DNA from: Legionella longbeachae
Lineage (GTDB): Bacteria > Pseudomonadota > Gammaproteobacteria > Legionellales > Legionellaceae
Assembly (NCBI GenBank): GCA_016191305.1
Contig: JACPOX010000147.1
Span: 1 to 10,232, forward strand
Direction: 5' to 3'
Length of the DNA stretch: 10,232 bases
In this document: piece by piece, positions 1-7,763 of the stretch
How positions within the stretch are numbered: position 1 is the stretch's first letter
Layout: every line of letters begins with the position of its first letter
Made by a program: the position numbers and the translations under genes
Notes under the pieces: generated by a model
The model's input: the letters and a program-made list of their open reading frames with translations, nothing else
Database searches by the model: none
What the model was told of the DNA's origin: nothing

Positions 1-810
1 ATAGGAATATCATCCGCATGAGTAATTTCCAATATATTTTTGTTTTGCATTTCCTCATCGCTGTAACCTAATAAATCTTGTAATGTATGATTAGCGTGTA
101 TACATTTTCCTTCAGGTGAAACAATGGCCATGCCAATTGGTGCATTTTCAATAGTATTGCGAAAGCTTTCTTCGCTACGTCTTAAATTTGATAAAAGATT
201 GGAGCTATATATTTCCAGATAAATGGATTTCAATAAAAAATTATTAACCCCAAGAGTGGCATATAGCACTACAACAATATAAAGTGCAGTGGCCAGGAAG
301 AGGATTAGCGATAGAGAAGGTGTAATAGATACTGATAAAAAAAGCAAGAGCATGCAAATTGGAGTCATGAAAGCAAGAAAAGCCATATGGATTGATAATA
401 ATTTAGCTGCAGGCGCGGCAAGCAATCCAATGAGATATACAAAAATAGCCATACGATGAATAGGATCGTCTACATAGAGAAAGAGCAATCCCCCTAAAGC
501 CCACAAAATACCAGACTGCATGTTATTAAATATGAAATATTTCTTCCAAAAACTAGGATGACGCAAACCACCTTGTTTTTTTTTGCCGATAATAATTAAA
601 TACAACCAGGCCCCTAAGTAAGTGATTAAAAATAAACATCACCAAAAGCCATATTATTAGCATGCGCTTGTTATCTGTCTGATTCCAGATAATTGAGATA
701 AATATAATTGCTGCAAAAAAATCAGCAAAAATCATAATATAAAAATTTTTATATGACTCGGTTAACAGCTTATTTTCTATTTGAGAGCTAGTAACGCCCG
801 GGAAGTCCAT
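1..810 (-). pseudogene. Membrane PAS sensor protein, N-terminal part, frameshifted at an A9 run; continues beyond the window
   Basis: The ATG at 810 has AAGGA nine bases upstream and opens an 85-codon frame that stops at 553. If one base is skipped in the run of nine A (plus-strand T run 576-584), the frame continues without a stop to the window edge. The joined product has about six hydrophobic helices (for example FADFFAAIIFISIIW, LIIWLLVMFIF, MAFLAFMTPICMLLLFLSV), a short charged linker, and then a PAS domain starting near position 185 with RRSEESFRNTIENAPIGMAI and ending in the window at THADDIP. Membrane-PAS proteins of this type usually end in GGDEF/EAL or histidine-kinase domains; that part lies outside, so the output is unknown. 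The break may be a true mutation, a phase-variable tract, transcriptional slippage, or a sequencing error in a homopolymer. Both sides of the break still read as good protein, so any mutation is recent. Confidence 0.8.
576..584 (-). other. Nine-A homopolymer at the sensor frameshift
   Basis: On the coding (minus) strand the run is preceded by CGGC and followed by CAAGG. With nine A the reading is RQKKTRWFASS and stop; with eight A it would be RQKKQGGLRHPSFW and onward into the membrane and PAS regions. A run this long is prone to polymerase and RNA-polymerase slippage, so a fraction of full-length protein could still be made. Confidence 0.75.
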
Positions 811-877
811 AAAAAATTATCCTTATGAAGTTCTTTCTCTGCTATTTAATAATAGTATCAAAATCACATCCATGCAT

Positions 878-932
878 TAGACTTCTTTCCAAACTCTCTG
901 TGGCGGCCACAGAGGGTTTGGAAAGAAGTCTA
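878..932. repeat. 55-bp near-perfect palindrome (27-bp arms, 1-nt centre)
   Basis: The arms TAGACTTCTTTCC... and ...GGAAAGAAGTCTA pair at 26 of 27 positions around the single base G905. The one exception (T895/G915) would be a U-G wobble in a plus-strand transcript but an A-C mismatch in a minus-strand one. It begins 41 nt beyond the permease stop and lies 68 nt upstream of the sensor start. Neither side has the U run of an ordinary intrinsic terminator. It could be a copy of a dispersed intergenic repeat, a transcript-stabilising hairpin, or a cruciform-forming site. Nothing in the window repeats it. Confidence 0.85.
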
Positions 933-972
933 TTCTCATTATGACAGAGAGGCTTGACCCCATGTTATGATT

Positions 973-2268
973 TTAAAGCAAACCATATATTATAGCTGAA
1001 ATAGCTATGATGCCCAAAACAGTAGTAAATACATTGCTGGCAGTATGAGTACGATATTTTTTCATTGCTGGAATTTTGAAAATTGCATACATAGGCATGA
1101 TAAAAAGCAAAGTTGCTATGACTGGTCCACCTAGTGTTTCTATCATTTTTAGGATGTTGGGATTAATTGTTGCGACAACCCAGCACGTCAGAACCATAAA
1201 GATTTCAATAATTCGTTGTAATTTATTTTTACTTATCGTTTTACCAGATGGTTTTAACATGTTCACAATAATGCTACTGAGACCTTCTTTGGCACCTAAA
1301 TAATGGCCCAGAAATGATTTTGAAATAGCAATAAAAGCAATAATAGGGGCAAGACAAGCAATAAGAGGTGTTTTAAAATGATTTGCCAGATAGGATAATA
1401 TGGAAATGTTTTGCTGTTTCGCTTGCAAAAGATCTTGGGGCGAAAGACTGAAGACGCAACTGATTACGAAAAACATCACCGAGAATACCATTAATAAATG
1501 ACTGTATCGCATAATTAAAGTACTTTTATGGTCAGCATCATGACCATATTGTTGTTTTTGATGAACCGCAAAAGAAGAAATAATTGGTGAATGGTTAAAA
1601 GAAAACACCATGACTGGAATAACTAACCACATAGTCATTAAGAATCCATGGCCTCCACTGGCATGCAATGAATTGTTTTGTTGCAAAATGGCATCATTCC
1701 AATTGGGAATTAAATATAAAGACAGAAATAATAGGGTAGCTGCAAATGGATAAACCAATAATGACATTGATTTGACAATAAATTCTTGTCCAAATCGAAC
1801 AATAGCCATGAGCGCAAGGATAAGCGTAATAGCTAAAAGTGCTCTTGGAGGGGCTGTGATTCCCAATTGATTGACGAGAAAACTTTCTGTTGTGTTGGTA
1901 ATTGCTACGCTATACATGAGTAGGATAGGATAAATTGCAAAAAAATATAAGCCTGTAAGTATTCTTCCTGAAAAATTCCCAAAATGTTCTTCAACTACAT
2001 CGGTAATATTGTTTTGTGTGGAAGAACCCGATAAAACAAAACGACATAAAGCGCGGTGGGAATAATAAGTCATTGGAAAAGCTAACAATACCATAATTAG
2101 TAAAGGCCAAATCCCATTAAGTCCAGCATCAATAGGAAGAAAAAGTGTTCCAGCACCGACTGCAGTACCATAAAGACTTAACATCCAGACGGTGTCCTGC
2201 TTTGTCCAAGTAGAGTTTTTATTTACTGCTGGAGAAGAGGGTATTGCTGTAGATTCATTTGACGACAT
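973..2268 (-). CDS. SdaC-like amino acid permease (HAAAP family, probable serine/threonine proton symporter)
   Basis: The 431-residue product matches the usual length of the hydroxy/aromatic amino acid permease family (E. coli SdaC is about 430). After a polar N-terminus comes WTKQDTVWMLSLYGTAVGAG (residues 21-40) and LFLPIDAGLNGIWPLL, the glycine-rich first helix typical of SdaC/TdcC proteins. HRALCRFVLSG follows at about 71-81, and there are about eleven hydrophobic helices in all. By family it is an inner-membrane amino acid importer; serine or threonine is the best guess, and the exact substrate cannot be read from sequence. The ATG at 2268 is preceded by AAGGG at workable spacing. The gene lies 157 nt downstream of upp and has its own candidate promoter, so it is probably not a fixed part of the uracil operon, although read-through is possible. 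Confidence 0.88.
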   Translation of the reverse strand: MSSNESTAIPSSPAVNKNSTWTKQDTVWMLSLYGTAVGAGTLFLPIDAGLNGIWPLLIMVLLAFPMTYYSHRALCRFVLSGSSTQNNITDVVEEHFGNFSGRILTGLYFFAIYPILLMYSVAITNTTESFLVNQLGITAPPRALLAITLILALMAIVRFGQEFIVKSMSLLVYPFAATLLFLSLYLIPNWNDAILQQNNSLHASGGHGFLMTMWLVIPVMVFSFNHSPIISSFAVHQKQQYGHDADHKSTLIMRYSHLLMVFSVMFFVISCVFSLSPQDLLQAKQQNISILSYLANHFKTPLIACLAPIIAFIAISKSFLGHYLGAKEGLSSIIVNMLKPSGKTISKNKLQRIIEIFMVLTCWVVATINPNILKMIETLGGPVIATLLFIMPMYAIFKIPAMKKYRTHTASNVFTTVLGIIAISAIIYGLL

Positions 2269-2291
2269 TAAAACATCCCTTAAATTATGAC

Positions 2292-2320
2292 TTTATACAG
2301 CCCTATAATTGGGCTAACAA
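2292..2320 (-). promoter_or_regulatory. Candidate sigma-70 promoter of the permease with a dyad in its spacer
   Basis: On the minus strand TTGTTA (2320-2315) is followed after 17 nt by TATAAA (2297-2292). The spacer carries a 5-bp inverted repeat, AGCCC-7 nt-GGGCT (2299-2315), in a position where a repressor would compete with RNA polymerase. The promoter call is moderate (4/6 and 5/6 matches to consensus). The operator reading is speculative because the arms are short and no second copy is seen. Confidence 0.45.
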
Positions 2321-2425
2321 TAACCAATGTATAATATTAACACTTTGAATCCAATAATTCAACAGATTTCCGGCAGCCCCTTTGGAGGTAAAATATAAAA
2401 ACCGCTCAAATTGTCAGGGTTAATA

Positions 2426-3064
2426 CTACAGTTTTGTGCCATAAAGTCTATCTCCAGCATCACCTAAGCCTGGAACAATATAACCTTTTTCATTTAGTTT
2501 TTCGTCAATTGCTGCAGTGAAAATAGGAACTTCTGGGTGCTCTTCGTGGAAAGCGGCTATTCCTTCGGGCGCTGCAAGTAAGCAGAGAAACTTGATCGAT
2601 TTTGGTTTTATGGCTTTCATCTCTTTGACTGCAGCAATGGCTGAATTGCCGGTTGCCAACATGGGATCCACCACAATGACATCGCGATCTTGAGTGTGTT
2701 CTGGTAGTTTAATGTAGTATTCAATAGCTTCCAGCGTTTTAGGATCGCGGTATAAGCCAATATGACCTATTCTTGCTGTAGGAACCAATTGTAACATACC
2801 ATCGACTAGACCATTTCCTGCGCGCAAGATGGAAACAAATACCATTTTTTTACCTTTTAAAACAGGTGATTGCATCATTGAGAGGGGTGTTTCTATTTCT
2901 TCATATTCTATTTCCAAATCACGGGTGATTTCGTAAGCCAGTAGCATACTGATTTCATGCATCAAAGAACGAAACTTGACTGTGCTGGTATTTCTTTGAC
3001 GCATAATGGTCAACTTATGTTGAATTAAAGGATGTTTTACTACAACTATCTGTTTATGATTCAT
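2426..3064 (-). CDS. upp: Uracil phosphoribosyltransferase
   Basis: This 212-residue cytosolic enzyme converts uracil and PRPP to UMP and pyrophosphate. The PRPP-binding loop is [14 protein letters not shown] (129-142), and the C-terminal uracil-binding signature is [16 protein letters not shown] (195-210). The N-terminal [12 protein letters not shown] (11-22) and [13 protein letters not shown] (77-89) are also typical. The frame stays open upstream to 3229, but the start is placed at 3064 because GGAG lies five to six bases before it, the product then has the family's usual length, and the longer form would run into the end of the upstream gene. It is the last gene of the uracil operon, 34 nt after the URC4-like gene. 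In the URC pathway this activity is the first step (uracil to UMP), so here it probably serves catabolism as well as salvage. Confidence 0.96.
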   Translation of the reverse strand: MNHKQIVVVKHPLIQHKLTIMRQRNTSTVKFRSLMHEISMLLAYEITRDLEIEYEEIETPLSMMQSPVLKGKKMVFVSILRAGNGLVDGMLQLVPTARIGHIGLYRDPKTLEAIEYYIKLPEHTQDRDVIVVDPMLATGNSAIAAVKEMKAIKPKSIKFLCLLAAPEGIAAFHEEHPEVPIFTAAIDEKLNEKGYIVPGLGDAGDRLYGTKL

Positions 3065-3098
3065 ATTTACTCCAAATTTCAGTTGGAAATTATTTTCC

Positions 3099-4340
3099 CT
3101 AAAACACAGTACCGTCACTAATAATTTGAATTGGGGGTGTACCTTGCGGACGTTTTTGTCTTGCAATTCGTCGCCCTGCTTCCCAGGTACCCCCCTGCAA
3201 AATTTTAGCCAAAGGGAATTCTGTAACATTTTTTTGTAGTTTTTTTCTGATTAAATCAGCTAATTCATCTAGCAAAGCAACAGTTAATGCACGCCATTCA
3301 ACGATAATTTCTGAATCGGGCGTATGGGCTTGTTTCAGAATACTGCTATTTTTTGCATGCAATAACTCGCTATCAATTAGTAAGCCCCCATTGCGGTATT
3401 CAGGCAAGCCCGTTAATGCATCCATGTCAGTTATAATAATACCTGTTTGTTCCAGGGGTTCCATTAAAGAATAACTGAGCCACTGGGATAGTTTATGAAA
3501 AGGAATAAAATCAGAACCTAGCTCATTGGTTTTTAATGCTCTATGTTGCCAAACATCGCCAAGAGAAACTCCATGAAATAATAGTCTGGTTGGCCATATT
3601 CCATTAAATGCATTGAGCACTGCTTTAAAAATATCTGTTGCTGTCAATGTGTTGTCTGTTTCTAATGAGTTGATATAAGTATAAAAATTACCTAAACGTC
3701 CTTCTTTGCCAAAATGTTTACTATCTGATTGTATTGCTGCACCCAAACGATTTAATAGGGCAATTCGTCCCTCAATACCTTCCAAAGGATTATTTATGGT
3801 GATTTGAAAACCTTTTCTTAGAGCATGTTCATTAAATGCGAGCAAACGTTCGGCATCTACTCTGAAAGGATCTGTTGGATAAGAACTAAATACACCTTCT
3901 TGATAAAGAGCTAAACTTGCGAGCGCCAGACCTTCGGAACGGGTATATTCTATTCCTGTGTTCATTTCCTTATAGTGCCAATGTTGGCCAGCACCAGCAT
4001 CCAAAAATACACTGATAATCACCAACTCATATAAAATTTTTCCGATTTCATCAGTAGTTAGAGTGTTTAACTGCTCCTGCATTTTTTTTATTCTGTTAAT
4101 TCCCCCTGCTTCAAAATGTCGCCAACGGCTATGATAAGGAATATCAAGATTGGGATATTTATCTCCAATCACGTCGATCACAAAAGAAGCGGTACGATCC
4201 ATTTTTTCAGAATCCAATGCGAAGTATGTTGATTTACCTTGCTTTACCCATTCTAAAATAGTCTGTGATCGTGCACGGATGGTACGTGGATCTCTCAAAG
4301 TTGCTATAACTTGAGAAATTTCTTGTTTCTCATTACTCAT
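3099..4340 (-). CDS. URC4/DUF1688 family protein (uracil catabolism)
   Basis: The 413-residue soluble protein matches the DUF1688 (URC4/Urg3) family across its length. Recognisable blocks are [12 protein letters not shown] (69-80), [13 protein letters not shown] (111-123), [10 protein letters not shown] (134-143), [15 protein letters not shown] (255-269), [18 protein letters not shown] (314-331), [15 protein letters not shown] (347-361), [11 protein letters not shown] (383-393) and the C-terminal SDGTVF. In the yeast Lachancea kluyveri and in some bacteria, URC4 is required to use uracil as a nitrogen source and acts after UMP formation. The chemistry of the family is, to my knowledge, not firmly settled. 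The start ATG overlaps the last codons of the URC1-like gene in ATGAGTAA (8-nt overlap), which suggests translational coupling, and upp follows 34 nt downstream. There is no signal peptide or membrane segment. Confidence 0.9.
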   Translation of the reverse strand: MSNEKQEISQVIATLRDPRTIRARSQTILEWVKQGKSTYFALDSEKMDRTASFVIDVIGDKYPNLDIPYHSRWRHFEAGGINRIKKMQEQLNTLTTDEIGKILYELVIISVFLDAGAGQHWHYKEMNTGIEYTRSEGLALASLALYQEGVFSSYPTDPFRVDAERLLAFNEHALRKGFQITINNPLEGIEGRIALLNRLGAAIQSDSKHFGKEGRLGNFYTYINSLETDNTLTATDIFKAVLNAFNGIWPTRLLFHGVSLGDVWQHRALKTNELGSDFIPFHKLSQWLSYSLMEPLEQTGIIITDMDALTGLPEYRNGGLLIDSELLHAKNSSILKQAHTPDSEIIVEWRALTVALLDELADLIRKKLQKNVTEFPLAKILQGGTWEAGRRIARQKRPQGTPPIQIISDGTVF

Positions 4341-5601
4341 GGAGATCGCGTCCTTTAGTTTTGGCTAATTCATTAATGTCAACAATTCGATCGGGTGAAT
4401 AATAACCAGCTGCACGTTTGGCATTCATTTCCACTTGTGCATCTAGGGGAATTAGCTCGTCTGGAATGCTCACGCGCTCTATAACATGAATTCCGGACTG
4501 TAATAATGAATCATATTTCATGTTGGACATAGAAACAAAGCGATGAATTTTGGTAATTCCCAGCCAATGTAAAACATCTGACATTAATTCCTGAAAACGC
4601 ATGTCTTGAACTCCAGCGACGCACTCAGTTCTTTCGAAATATTTAGCTGCGGTATCACCGCCTTGTTGTCTTTTACGCGCGTTATAGACCAGAAACTTGG
4701 TGACTTCTCCAAGCGCTCTTCCTTCCTTGCGGTTATAAACAATCAGGCCTGCTCCTCCTTTTTGAGCTGACTCAATGCATAACTCAATTCCATGTGCCAA
4801 ATAGGGGCGGCAAGTACATATATCAGAACCGAAGACATCGGAGCCATTGCATTCATCATGAATTCGGCAGGTTAGTTCAATTTTAGGATCATGTATTGTG
4901 GTTACATCACCAAAGAAATAGGCTGTTAACCCTCCAATGGGGGGTAAAAATACATCTAAATCTGAGCGGGTAACAAGTTCTGGAAACATACCTGCTGTTT
5001 GTTCAAATAAAGTGCGACGCAAGAGTGATTCTGAAATTTTGAAGCGTTCAGCTATTCCTGGCAAATACCATACAGGTTCCAATGCAGCTTTAGTAACAGC
5101 GACATCGCCGGATTCCTTTAATATTTTCCCATCAGGTTTTAGTCGACCGTTTTGCATTGCTGTATGCAGCTCTGGAATATTAATGTGTGCTTTAGTTACA
5201 GCAATTGTTGGTCTGATATCATAGCCAGCTTTAATTTCTTCAGCGAATACACTAGTAACAAGATGGCCCCAGGGGTCTAGAGAGACAATTTTTTGAGGAT
5301 CACTCCATTGTGGATGGGGGCCTATAGCTACGGGGGGCGTGGTGTCAGTCAGATCAGGGACGTGTTCGGGGTCTAAAACTCCTGCTGCAACTGCAAGTGC
5401 TCGATAAACTGAATATGAGCCAGAGTGAGTACCTACTGAATTTCGATTTTTTATACTGGTTAATGATGCAATGACAGGACCACGATCTTTAGGATTTTCT
5501 GCGCCCCATTTGATTTTTAGTGGCGCAGCAGTGTGTCCTGAAGGATGTGAAGATAAGACTATATGTCCCTTGGATTTTTTTTTAAAGTCATCTTGCGCCA
5601 T
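4333..5601 (-). CDS. URC1-like GTP cyclohydrolase II homologue (uracil catabolism)
   Basis: The 422-residue protein has a URC1-type N-terminal region of about 240 residues, including RNSVGTHSGSYSVYRALAVA (53-72) and TVAVTKAHIN-like IAVTKAHINIPEL (133-145), followed by a GTP cyclohydrolase II-like domain. The zinc ligands are kept as C251-x10-C262-x-C264 within HDECNGSDVFGSDICTC. Also kept are NRKEGRALG (290-298), Y306 at the place of the catalytic tyrosine, and D333-x-R335. The RibA segment LTNNPKK is replaced by SMSNMKYD (357-364), which fits an altered substrate. It is therefore unlikely to be the riboflavin enzyme RibA, the label automatic annotation tends to give. The first gene of the operon, it starts at 5601 with AAAGGA seven bases upstream. 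In URC organisms it acts on the uracil nucleotide or a derivative; the exact reaction is not visible here. Confidence 0.9.
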   Translation of the reverse strand: MAQDDFKKKSKGHIVLSSHPSGHTAAPLKIKWGAENPKDRGPVIASLTSIKNRNSVGTHSGSYSVYRALAVAAGVLDPEHVPDLTDTTPPVAIGPHPQWSDPQKIVSLDPWGHLVTSVFAEEIKAGYDIRPTIAVTKAHINIPELHTAMQNGRLKPDGKILKESGDVAVTKAALEPVWYLPGIAERFKISESLLRRTLFEQTAGMFPELVTRSDLDVFLPPIGGLTAYFFGDVTTIHDPKIELTCRIHDECNGSDVFGSDICTCRPYLAHGIELCIESAQKGGAGLIVYNRKEGRALGEVTKFLVYNARKRQQGGDTAAKYFERTECVAGVQDMRFQELMSDVLHWLGITKIHRFVSMSNMKYDSLLQSGIHVIERVSIPDELIPLDAQVEMNAKRAAGYYSPDRIVDINELAKTKGRDLHE

Positions 5602-5981
5602 ATGTTAGTCCTTTGAATTGATTACAAAATGATTATCCTCGATTCAGTACTGTAGATATTCTCATTAAGAACCAAAAAGACGAATTCAGGAGATTTATCA
5701 TAACAGAAGAGGTTCACAGGTAGAAGGTAACAATTTCACTACAATCAATTAAAAACGTTATGCTTTGACTGCGTAGGCTCAGGGTATAAGAAAAAGTGAC
5801 TTATAAAATGTAGGGTGGAGCCCCTGACCCAACAAAGGGCCATACTTTAGGCTGATGTTTCTGTTGGGCCAGGGCCCAACCGGCCCAGTAAAACCAGGAC
5901 ATAGAGGCAAGAATTGTTGTGCTGAATTCATATTCTCGTTATGATGGGTCCGTTTTAATTAATTATCAGGAAGATTGCATT
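5602..5981. other. Intergenic region between divergent genes
   Basis: These 380 bases separate the minus-strand URC operon from the plus-strand MAPEG gene and must hold both promoters, though no convincing promoter stands out. A plus-strand TTGACT (5765-5770) is only 14 nt from TATAAG (5785-5790), too close for a standard sigma-70 promoter. The right half carries GC-rich degenerate inverted repeats, listed separately. An in-frame ATG at 5919 could extend the MAPEG protein by 21 residues, but it has no good ribosome site and adds a polar, unconserved-looking stretch. Confidence 0.7.
5822..5880. repeat. Degenerate GGGCC/GGCCC inverted repeats
   Basis: GTTGGGCC-AG-GGCCCAAC (5863-5880) is a perfect 8-bp inverted repeat. 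CCCTGACCCAAC (5822-5833) is an 11/12 inverted match to GTTGGGCCAGGG (5863-5874), so two alternative hairpins can form. The GTAGGGTGG... and ...CCCAAC style recalls short dispersed GTTGGGC-type intergenic repeats common in gammaproteobacteria, and this looks like a decayed copy. There is no coding content. Confidence 0.55.
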
Positions 5982-6368
5982 ATGAACACTATAATTGTTT
6001 GTTTATTTATTACGATATTATTGCCTTATGTGCTCAAAGGGATTGTTGCTAATTTTATGGCGAAAGAAGGAAAATATGATAATAATTACCCCAGAGTGCA
6101 ACAAGCAAGATTGCAAGGAATTGGGGCAAGAGCTGTTGGTGCGCATCAAAATGGTTTTGAATCTTTATTGGTATTTGCTACTGCCGCATTAACTGCGTTA
6201 GCTACAAATCATGTAACGCCAACGATTCAAATTTTGGCTATTATTTATGTTATCTCACGAATCGTTTATAACTTTTTTTATTTAATGGACATGGCTTCAT
6301 TGAGATCAACGACTTGGTTTATAGGTTTTATTTGTTGCTTGACTATTTTATGGTTATGTATGATGTAA
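5982..6368 (+). CDS. MAPEG family membrane protein
   Basis: The 128-residue protein has four hydrophobic segments (about 1-22, 60-76, 80-100 and 108-127), as expected for the MAPEG family of membrane-associated eicosanoid and glutathione-linked enzymes. The family pattern is seen in YPRVQQARLQGIGARAVGAH (36-55), then QNGFESLLVFATAAL (56-70) with the conserved Arg-x4-His-x-Asn-x2-Glu arrangement, and later ISRIVYNFFYLMDMASLRST (91-110). Bacterial members are mostly uncharacterised, so the substrate and even the use of glutathione are unknown. The start at 5982 is chosen because CAGGAAG lies eight bases upstream; a longer form from 5919 is possible but less likely. The broken transporter gene follows 59 nt downstream in the same direction. 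Confidence 0.87.
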   Translation: MNTIIVCLFITILLPYVLKGIVANFMAKEGKYDNNYPRVQQARLQGIGARAVGAHQNGFESLLVFATAALTALATNHVTPTIQILAIIYVISRIVYNFFYLMDMASLRSTTWFIGFICCLTILWLCMM

Positions 6369-6427
6369 GTTGCTTTGCACTATAGGCAGTTGCTTGTGTA
6401 ATGCATTAATAAATTAAAGGGTTTTTG

Positions 6428-7403
6428 ATGCGCAATAAAGATTTTGATCAAAAGATTTCGTTATATCCTCTATTGGTTTTTGTCGTTTTAATGCTGATGG
6501 TATTAATGCAAATGACTACAGATCAATATATTCCTTCTTTACCTGCTATTACTAAAGTGTTTCACAGCAGCGAGGCATCTATCCAATTAACACTGTCATT
6601 ATTTATGCTGGGTTTGAGTATCTCCCATTTATTTTATGGACCTTTATCGGATAAAATTGGTCGCAAACCGCCTCTGATATTTGGTGTTGGTTTAAGTATC
6701 ATAGGTAGTTTATGCTGTTTTCTTGCACCCTCCGTCCTAGTCTTAATTATAGGGCGTTTCATTCAGGGCTTTGGCATTGGATGTTGTGGTTCAGTGGGGC
6801 GGTCTTTAGTTCGCGATCTTTTTACGGACAGAATCTTATCGAAGATAGGCTCGTATGTAGGTATTGTAAGTGTTTTTATCATGGTTGCTTCACCAGTTTT
6901 AGGCGGATATATCCAAGAACAGTTTGGATGGAGATTCAATTTTTTATTTTTAATAGTTTTTGGTATAGCAATTTGGATTTTAGCATTGTGCGCTTTGCCA
7001 GAAACTAATAAAAATCTGAATCCGGTTGGTAATGAACAAAGGAGTATCTTACATGGTATTTATTGGTGTCATGTTCATGATTGTTGGCGGTTTCACCTTG
7101 TTTCTTCTCACACTTTTAGGATTTGAGAATGTGCTTTCTATCATGATTCCAGTTGCATTGTTTAGTATGGGGGTAGGGTTTACCTTTATTAATGCATTTG
7201 CGGGTGCCTTCCATCCTTTTCCGCATATGGCAGGAACTGTTGGGGCTTTGTATGCATGTATGCAGGATTTGAGTGCTGCCTTATCCAGTGGTATTATCGC
7301 GCTTGGTAAATGGTATGGTCAATATGCTTTAGCTTTGATATTACTTATCCTTGGGCTCAGTTCACTGGCTGCATGGTATTATCTCGCCTCAAAAGAGCAT
7401 TAA
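6428..7403 (+). pseudogene. Bcr/CflA-type major facilitator drug-efflux transporter, broken by internal deletion and frameshift
   Basis: AAAGGG before the ATG at 6428 starts a good Bcr/CflA N-terminal half: DQYIPSLPAI, QLTLSLFMLGLSISHLFYGP followed by LSDKIGRKP (MFS motif A), RFIQGFGIG, GRSLVRD, SPVLGGYI (motif C) and LPETN after helix six. From about 7050 the frame turns to nonsense and stops at 7126. The end of the transporter, from FIGVMFMIVGGFTLFLL to WYYLASKEH, continues in another frame to 7403. The two parts give about 325 residues against nearly 400 for the family; helices seven and eight, roughly 70 residues, are missing at the junction. So there is a deletion as well as a frameshift, and homopolymer error cannot explain it. 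The C-terminal part could be translated alone from ATG 7053, which has AAAGGAG eight bases upstream, but such a fragment should not transport. Confidence 0.82.
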
Positions 7404-7414
7404 TGGGGGAATTT

Positions 7415-7642
7415 ATGAAAATCACTGATAGTGAATTAAAAAGCATCATCTCTAGGTTATCCGGTTCAAAAGCAGAAGAAATTCATGATGACACTGCTTT
7501 AATAGAGGATTTGTATTTAGACTCTTTAAAAATTGTAGAACTGCTAGCCATTCTTAGTGAAGAATATAATTTGTCAGTCACGGAAGAAGATGCTATGAAT
7601 TTTCATACCTATAAGAATTTATTTGATTTTACTCAGGCATAA
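7415..7642 (+). CDS. Acyl carrier protein (stand-alone carrier)
   Basis: The 75-residue acidic protein has the phosphopantetheine attachment motif DLYLDSLKIVEL, with Ser37 as the expected site, and the usual helical layout before and after it. It is not the housekeeping fatty-acid carrier: the DSL context is DLYLDSLK, where AcpP has the very conserved DLGADSLD, and no fab genes are near. Such carriers normally serve a polyketide, siderophore-like or modified-lipid pathway together with an AMP ligase and a transferase, but none is in the window. The start at 7415 is preceded by GGGGGA and lies 11 nt after the transporter's stop, so the two were cotranscribed. An export pump plus a carrier suggests the remains of a small-molecule biosynthesis cluster; this is inference. 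Confidence 0.88.
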   Translation: MKITDSELKSIISRLSGSKAEEIHDDTALIEDLYLDSLKIVELLAILSEEYNLSVTEEDAMNFHTYKNLFDFTQA

Positions 7643-7734
7643 GACAGAAAGTTTATGGTGGTGATTAACCAGAAGTGATAGGGCGGTTCTTTGAGGAGCT
7701 TTTATATACCATAATTAATATACAGCATTTATTA

Positions 7735-7763
7735 TTGACTAAGATGTTCTCAAAAAATACAAT
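7735..7763 (+). promoter_or_regulatory. Sigma-70 promoter of the first LRR gene
   Basis: TTGACT (7735-7740), a 17-nt spacer and TACAAT (7758-7763) give a near-consensus promoter with 5/6 matches in each box. The expected transcript start is near 7770, leaving a leader of about 22 nt. The same elements with the same spacing stand before the second LRR gene, which strengthens both calls. Confidence 0.75.

Larger units (their letters stand above)
2426..5601 (-). other. Three-gene uracil-catabolism (URC) operon
   Basis: URC1-like, URC4-like and upp genes run in one direction with an 8-nt overlap and a 34-nt gap. This is the bacterial arrangement of the URC1, URC4 and UPRT (URC6) functions. No urea-processing, malonic-semialdehyde or uracil-permease gene is recognisable in the window, so how the products are used is not shown. 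No strong intrinsic terminator is visible after upp. The promoter should lie between 5602 and about 5700 on the minus strand; GATAAT there resembles a -10 element but lacks a good -35 partner. Confidence 0.85.

Noticed and set aside
1076..1303. Plus-strand open frame of 75 codons inside the permease gene
   Set aside because: The hydrophobic look is only the reverse complement of membrane helices in the real gene.
2299..2315. Hairpin after upp as an intrinsic terminator
   Set aside because: The stem is only 5 bp with a 7-nt loop, and no U run follows on the minus strand; a role in the permease promoter fits better.
3065..3229. Longer N-terminus for uracil phosphoribosyltransferase
   Set aside because: The extra 55 codons overlap the end of the URC4-like gene and give no known domain, while the start at 3064 has a clear ribosome site and the family length.
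4937..5224. Plus-strand open frame of 95 codons inside the URC1-like gene
   Set aside because: It lies fully antisense to a well-supported coding region and has no protein-like features of its own.
4333..5601. Riboflavin biosynthesis enzyme RibA
   Set aside because: The long URC1-type N-terminus, the altered NNPKK segment and the operon with URC4 and upp point to uracil catabolism.
5765..5790. TTGACT...TATAAG as promoter for the MAPEG gene
   Set aside because: The spacer is 14 nt, too short for normal sigma-70 use.
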